Assembly (NCBI RefSeq): GCF_036711975.1
Contig: NC_091972.1
Location: 6,825,001-6,889,000 of the forward strand
Reading direction: 5' to 3'
Origin: Onthophagus taurus
Lineage: Eukaryota > Arthropoda > Insecta > Coleoptera > Scarabaeidae
DNA: 64,000 nt
Under the pieces are notes generated by a model. It did no database searches, was not told the origin of the DNA, and worked only from the letters and a program-made list of their open reading frames with translations. The position numbers and the translations under genes are program-made. Positions 58,947 to 64,000 of this stretch are shown here, in pieces. The first letter of the stretch is position 1, and each line of letters begins with the position of its first letter.

Positions 58947-59431
58947 CTAATATACGCGATTAATACAACAACATGCGGTAATTAATTTATGTTCTTGGCA
59001 AGTATTGGCGTGTATAAACGAACAATCGGCGTATTGGCATTCATATGGAAGCCGATCTAAAATAAAAAATTAATTATTAAATTTGTTTATAAAAATAATG
59101 ATGAATTACCGTAAGGATTATTTGGATTGTGACAACAACATGAATCATGAAATAATTTATCGCTGCAATAACTGTAAACCGATGAATCACAAAGTGGACA
59201 TCTTCTTCTGCCTAAATTTGCAAAATTTCCCAAATTGTTTAGATTATTATCGAAGTTGCTAAAACCGGGTTGATTTTGACCAAGTAATGTGGCTAAAACT
59301 ACAAAAAAAAACACAAATTATTAAATTAAATATTGAAATTGATATTGATTACTTGTCGTTTCAACAAATTTCACTACACTTGTACATAAAACGCAAATAA
59401 ATATTGCGATTAACTTTTTTTGAAATTTCAT
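58947..59431 (-). CDS. Small secreted cysteine-rich protein A (CCC-motif family)
   Basis: Unrecognised. Three exons, 59353-59431, 59110-59298 and 58947-59056, join at phase 1 and phase 1 to about 125 codons. Exon 1 is a signal peptide (MKFQKKLIAIFICVLCTSVV). Exon 2 has an Asn-rich linker, a basic RRR and a first Cys module with spacing C-x2-C-x7-C-x8-CCC. Exon 3 has a second module, C-x4-C-x7-C-x8-CCC, close to the C terminus. Twelve conserved Cys suggest a disulphide-rich extracellular protein. The basic site before the first module could be a processing point, but that is inference. It is paralogous to the gene at 60758-63521, with the same exon layout. Confidence 0.8.
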
Positions 59432-59639
59432 TTTGATATTTAAGAACAAACAGTGTTCGTCGTGTTGAATCGACTAAAACCGTTTGATTTCATCCGCTTG
59501 ATCTTATATTGGTGCGTGGTACATGTAAAGAGGTCTTTCAACTTAACTGTATATTCAAAACCGTATCTTATGTTAGTCTTTTCGATTTTATATCTTTGTC
59601 TATAATTTTGTTCGATTTGTAACACGCGAATATATTTTT

Positions 59640-60290
59640 TGTCAAAAATTAATTCAACGAGAGGAGAAGACACGGATTCTTATAAAGTTGCGGGCAGTAA
59701 ATTCGGTATTAACATAGGAATTAACCGTTTCTTATTTTTTTTCGAGTTAATTTTAAGAAAAAACGTGGGCATAAAACGTGCAGGTGTTTTTATATATTTT
59801 TATGGCGATTCATTTGGTATTCAAGTGGTGTTGGGTTTTAGAGGAACTTTTCTGGTTAAAATCGTTTAAGGATTTTTAAATAGTCGGATAGGGTTTTAAT
59901 GGAATGTTTAAAAGAACTGTTTAGGTAATTTTTTTATTTCACTAGAATATTAAATACAGTTTTATTTTAGGATTTTATTTCAAACTTAATACAGCAATAT
60001 TTAGGAAAACTCATTGATGAAACTGAGGCTAAATCGTTTATTCTTCCGTTTTGGAATAAAAATAATATTAAGGATGCTGTGGGCAATATTGGCGAATCAT
60101 GGAATGAACTGAAATCAGCAAGATTAAACCTATTGTGGAAAAACATTTTTCTCGATTGTGTCTCTCCTGCAGCTAGTAGAAGCTCTGAACTTTTACGACA
60201 TATTAAGTTTAGGAAACGAAGTTGGTTTTGAAGAATTAGAAGAAAATAATATCTTGGATTTGTTAAATGCTGCTAAGTTGTAAAATAAAA
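59640..60290 (+). mobile_element. Pogo/Tigger-like transposase C-terminal relic
   Basis: At about 59970-60160 the plus strand reads SFILPFWNKNNIKDAVGNIG, then ESWNELKSARLNLLWKNIF, like the region after the DDE domain of Tigger/jerky-type proteins (xTIKDAIxNIxxAWxEV...WKK). Stops follow. The short frame at 59639-59869 upstream shows no clear match. Confidence 0.5.
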
Positions 60291-60757
60291 TCAACTTTCA
60301 GAACAAAGTGTATGTCCCTCTGGTTCTTTCAGTTTATGGATAAAACCAGATGAACATTTTGGTGCAAGCAGGTTATGTTATAATCATGCTCCTTATATTA
60401 ATGACGTCTATGCTTAATTAGTTTTAGGACATGTTTTTATAGAAAAAGGGATAAATTCTGATAAATAATAAATATTAAAAAATTAATATATGCTTAAGCT
60501 TTTTTTATTAAGAAAATAATACAACATCAAGTCATTTAACTAACAAAGCTTCATTCTTTGGCATAAATAAAATAACATTACACAATATATTATTAATAAT
60601 TACTATAAATTTTTAATATAAATACCTATTTACAATGTACAATAAGATTACGTTTAAAACGTAAAAACTAGAATAGCTGATAATTGAAGAAGAACTCGAC
60701 ATTTCTTTCCCTAAAACAATCATGCATAAAAATTAAGCTTTAGGAAAATCTTCTTTA

Positions 60758-63521
60758 CTACTTACATTTTGCTAAAAGAAGTTTATGACAGCAACATCTT
60801 TTTAAGCGAATATAATCGTCGCAACTAAACATTGGTTTGCATAATTTATTTCCAACGAAACAAGTATGTGGGATGAAAGGAAAGCTTTCTAGAATACAAG
60901 AATTAGATATTTTATTCTTTTTATGAGGTTAGGTCCAATTAGTTACCTTCAAATCTTTTCTCACAACAACAATGGTCATTTATAATACTAGAACTGGTGC
61001 AATAAGATAATTCGGATTTTGTACACGGTTGACATCCTGCAGGTTCAATGACTAAAACAAAATTTAAAAAATAATTTAGAATTTGGTTGCATTTTAATTA
61101 AGTATAAAAAAACTCTTAAGTGGGTGTCTATTTTTTTGACCTATTTACGAGAATACCAACATTTTGCCTTTGTTTATTTTTTATTTCAGGAGAAGTCTTG
61201 AAACGATGACACACTATGTCTTATAAACCGACCTCATAAGGTCGGTTTCAGTTTTAATTGAAGATTACAGAGTCAATTCGCAATTGCCCGCACACTTAAA
61301 ATTTAATCGTTTGTTACCAGTTTACGGCTATTTAATAGGTGACTAACACTTATTTTTCTATTCAGTGTGAAAAAAAACATCTTTTTGTAAGAAAAATTTC
61401 TTGCGATTACAAATTTTATTTAAATCAGTTAAAAATTCTTGCAATTTTGAACCTAAGCACAAAGTTAACAATGAAACTATGTCTTTAAAGACATTTAATC
61501 ACTCATAAACTACTTCAACCTGTTTATGAATCATTGATTTGGTCAACAACCTCAAAAATAATTGATTTATCACATTTCTATTACACACACATGTTTATTT
61601 TTCTTCCATACACATGTAGCTTTGAAATTTATCAACACTAATCTTTTTTCCGCTTAAGATGACTAAATGCAATCTTTAAATTGTGAATTAAGTCAGTCAC
61701 TTAGACGGAAAATTGCAGGTTTCAGTGGCATATATTGCTTTAGACTAGTTCTGACTTTGAAGGCAACCATCATGCTTTTCTCAACTAATTAAGAAATTCT
61801 TCTTCAATATTTTCATCAAGGAAGTTATCTTGTATAATAATAATAATAATGTTTATTATATTGAAGTATGGAATTAAAGTGGCTGAAGTAGGCGGTTCTA
61901 GCAGCTTCATGCGTTGAGATAATTCTTATTCTTATAATGAGATAGGTTGCTGTAGCTAACTTTTGTATAACGTATTCTATATGTGAATTCCATTTCAGGT
62001 GGGTATGTCTCGTATCTGGCTCTCTATTGGTGAGTATGAGTGATTGCGTCTTTTTTTCATTGAGTTTTAGCAAGACAAACTAGGTAGTGCTAATGAAAGA
62101 TTAGATACTGCTTGTAGAAAACTAAATTCTAAATAATGCTAGTGGAAAACTAGACTCTGCTTACAAAAGACCTCATACTGTTGGAAAAGTACTAAATATT
62201 GATGGCAGAAGACTAGATGTTGCTAGTAGAAGACTAGATACTGTTGGAAGAGTACTAGATATTGATGGCAGAAGACTTGATGTAGCTCATGAAAGACTAG
62301 ATCCCCATCTATTGTTGATACTGCTAGTGGAAGATCAGATAGTGCTTCTAGAAGAGTCCATACTGCTGGAACCGTACTAGATATTGATGGCAGAAAACTA
62401 GATGCAGCTTATGAAAGACTAGATAGTGCTTGTAAAACACTAGATACTGTTGGAAGAGTACTACTTTCAGAATACATTTACCACTTTTAAAGTATTCCAC
62501 ATACATTCCTTCAGAAAATCGCCAATTTTTCGCACACTACTTATTCTAAGCTCACACTGTTTGATATTTCGAGCGCTTCAAAGTCACGTAAATCCATGGC
62601 AATTATAACTTTTTTGTTTCTCGAGGTGTCGATTAATTTAACACGTAGATTTTTTCTTTTCTTTTCTTGCTCCAACTCCTGTACTGTATCTAATTCTTTC
62701 GATTGTTTGATTTTTAATAGAAGTCGTTATTGATACACTATTGATGTGTATCAACGTTGTGTTTTGATTTACAACTCTATAATTTGGTGAAAATTTTATC
62801 ATCGTTAGCTTTTCCAGTACAAGATTGTGATCTGAACTTATATTGACTGATCTTAAAGTTCTTATATCCATAATCTGTTCTGGTTTTATTTTCTTGTTCG
62901 TTATTGTGTAGTCACTATTATTGAGTGTGTTCGTGATGTTATTTCTTGCGTTCAAAGGAGTTGTTGTTAATTCGAAGTGAATTATGAGTACAAAAGTCAT
63001 ATATCTGACTTTAACACTTTTGGTTCTTACAATTGATTAGTTTGAGGAATCCTAAAGTGGTTTTTCAAATTCGCATTGTTACTCACTTAAATTTGTATTA
63101 ACATTATTTTTTTAAATCACGCAATGGAAACTTTCAAGGCTTTCTGACAAACATTTTTTTTTAAATTACATGATTAATTTGCATGTCCTATTAAAAATCA
63201 TTTAGAATCATAAACTCATCATTTTTAGTTAATAACATATACTTTAACAAATTGTTGAAATGAGTTAACTACTTTTTAGAATCAAAAATAATTTATTAGA
63301 TTAATAAGTTAAGTGTTAATAATAAGTTTAAAAATGTTTTTTAACTTACTATCGTTTAAATCCATTGTCAAAGCATGATTCTTCGCCTGGGTTGTGGATA
63401 TTTCATGTTCCACTTTATAGACTTCATGTTCTTGATGCAAATACTTATTAACCCTGGTGGTTTCAATTAACGTAACGGTCGAGAGGAAGATGTTTAGATA
63501 AAGAAATAGCAAAAAATTCAT
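60758..63521 (-). CDS. Small secreted cysteine-rich protein B (CCC-motif family)
   Basis: Unrecognised paralogue of protein A. Exons 63350-63521, 60947-61051 and 60758-60888 join in phases 1 and 1, about 135 codons. Exon 1 gives a signal peptide (MNFLLFLYLNIFLSTVTLIE) and a charged spacer. Exon 2 has module 1, C-x2-C-x7-C-x9-CCC. Exon 3 has module 2, C-x6-C-x5-C-x8-CCC, followed by a short basic tail. The junctions fall at the same places and phases as in protein A, strong evidence for tandem duplication. Intron 1 has expanded to 2.3 kb by LINE fragments and a 21-bp repeat. Function is unknown. Confidence 0.78.
61825..62075 (-). mobile_element. LINE reverse-transcriptase C-terminal fragment
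   Basis: The minus strand reads KWNSHIEYVIQKLATATYLI, then HEAARTAYFSHFNSILQYN, the thumb region of jockey-like LINEs. It runs into an (ATT)n tail at 61837-61855, which suggests the true 3' end. Confidence 0.75.
62085..62465 (+). repeat. 21-bp tandem repeat encoding degenerate heptads
   Basis: About 17 degenerate units of 21 bp with core AGACTAGATACTGCTAG. On the plus strand they translate to heptads of the form RRLDxxx (RRLDVAS, RRLDTVG, RVLDIDG). The frame stays open for about 13 consecutive heptads before shifts and an early stop. No start codon or gene context is seen. Confidence 0.75.
62640..63000 (-). mobile_element. LINE endonuclease-domain fragment
   Basis: The minus strand reads NNSDYTITNKKIKPEQIMDI, then RTLRSVNISSDHNLVLEKL, the end of an AP-type endonuclease with its SDH motif. 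Same orientation as the RT fragment at 61825-62075 and in the right order, so both may be remains of one LINE. It lies within intron 1 of cysteine-rich gene B. Confidence 0.65.
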
Positions 63522-64000
63522 TATTATTATTAATCATTATTATCCATCATCCGACCTCCAACTTGTTTTTTTTATAAGCTTCTTTCTTCCGTGTTACCTC
63601 GATTCCAATTTTAAACACTGCAACGAAAAATGGCAAGTTAATTTAAATTATTTGAGTCTATCCATGAATAGGAAAATGTAACTTGACATAAATAAATAAA
63701 ATTTTGTTGTCGACAGGCTGGAATTTGGAATGAAAAACGTGCAACGGTGTTGCGTGGAAAACGTTTGCACACACAATTATTTTGTTACGGTGACACGCCA
63801 ATTTTATTCATTATAGTTAATCGCGTGTGGATTGTTACTGAAATTGGATGGGTTTTCAACGTTTCTAATACGATTTTAATATAAGTTCTTTTTTATTTTA
63901 ATATAAATAACAATTTTTTGCAATTTATGTAATTGATTCTAACATTACACTTAAATTATTCAACTTTCGAATGTTTAATAATACTAAAACCGCTTTCTTT
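63522..64000. other. 5' flank of cysteine-rich gene B
   Basis: AT-rich sequence without an ORF or repeat that I recognise. It presumably includes the gene's promoter. Confidence 0.45.

Noticed and set aside
59639-59869. Plus-strand frame upstream of cysteine-rich gene A as a gene
   Set aside because: No ATG at its listed start, no recognisable domain, and it runs into a Tigger-like relic.

Overview
This is a eukaryotic nuclear window from an insect, most likely a beetle, although no feature here fixes the order. The evidence is AT-rich intergenic DNA, GT-AG introns mostly of 50-60 bp, two alpha-tubulin genes, CYP4-type P450s, and many decayed Tc1/mariner, LINE and Penelope-like copies.

Layout. 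78-5825 (+): C-terminal 1427 codons of a CFAP43-like axonemal protein. 5933-6980 (-): RNase H2 subunit A. 7453-15875 (+): a 15-exon gene for a SPATA7-like ciliary protein whose last intron holds a complete CYP4-type P450 on the opposite strand (13302-15190). A second P450 with identical exon lengths follows at 16255-19199 (+). 19378-21261 (-) and 25207-27640 (+) are divergent alpha-tubulin genes; a 2.5 kb Tc1-like element sits between their promoters. 27641-32843 has no recognisable gene.

32844-44139 (-) is a three-exon NANP-type HAD phosphatase. Its introns contain three intronless genes: a NEDD8-like gene (+), a dynein roadblock-like gene (+) and neurochondrin (-). 44140-48089 is LINE debris plus a 122-bp minisatellite. 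48090-49628 (-) is an intronless Ku70. 50552-54949 (+) is a Patj-like four-PDZ polarity scaffold with a transposon-filled intron. 58947-59431 and 60758-63521 (-) are two paralogous small secreted cysteine-rich proteins with the same three-exon structure.

Common threads. Several genes concern cilia, microtubules or dynein (CFAP43, SPATA7-like, two alpha-tubulins, roadblock-like). In insects the first two would be expected in sperm and ciliated sensory neurons. Nested genes are unusually frequent. A dispersed palindromic repeat with a CTAGAAC-type core (arms of about 23 bp around GTCTCTCAAGAC-like centres) recurs in at least eight places and explains much of the non-coding sequence.

The most novel material is the pair of cysteine-rich secreted genes, the palindromic repeat family, the SPATA7/P450 nesting with inverted P450 duplication, and the NEDD8-like retrogene. 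Exon boundaries were read by eye from splice signals and phase, so individual edges may be off by a few bases.
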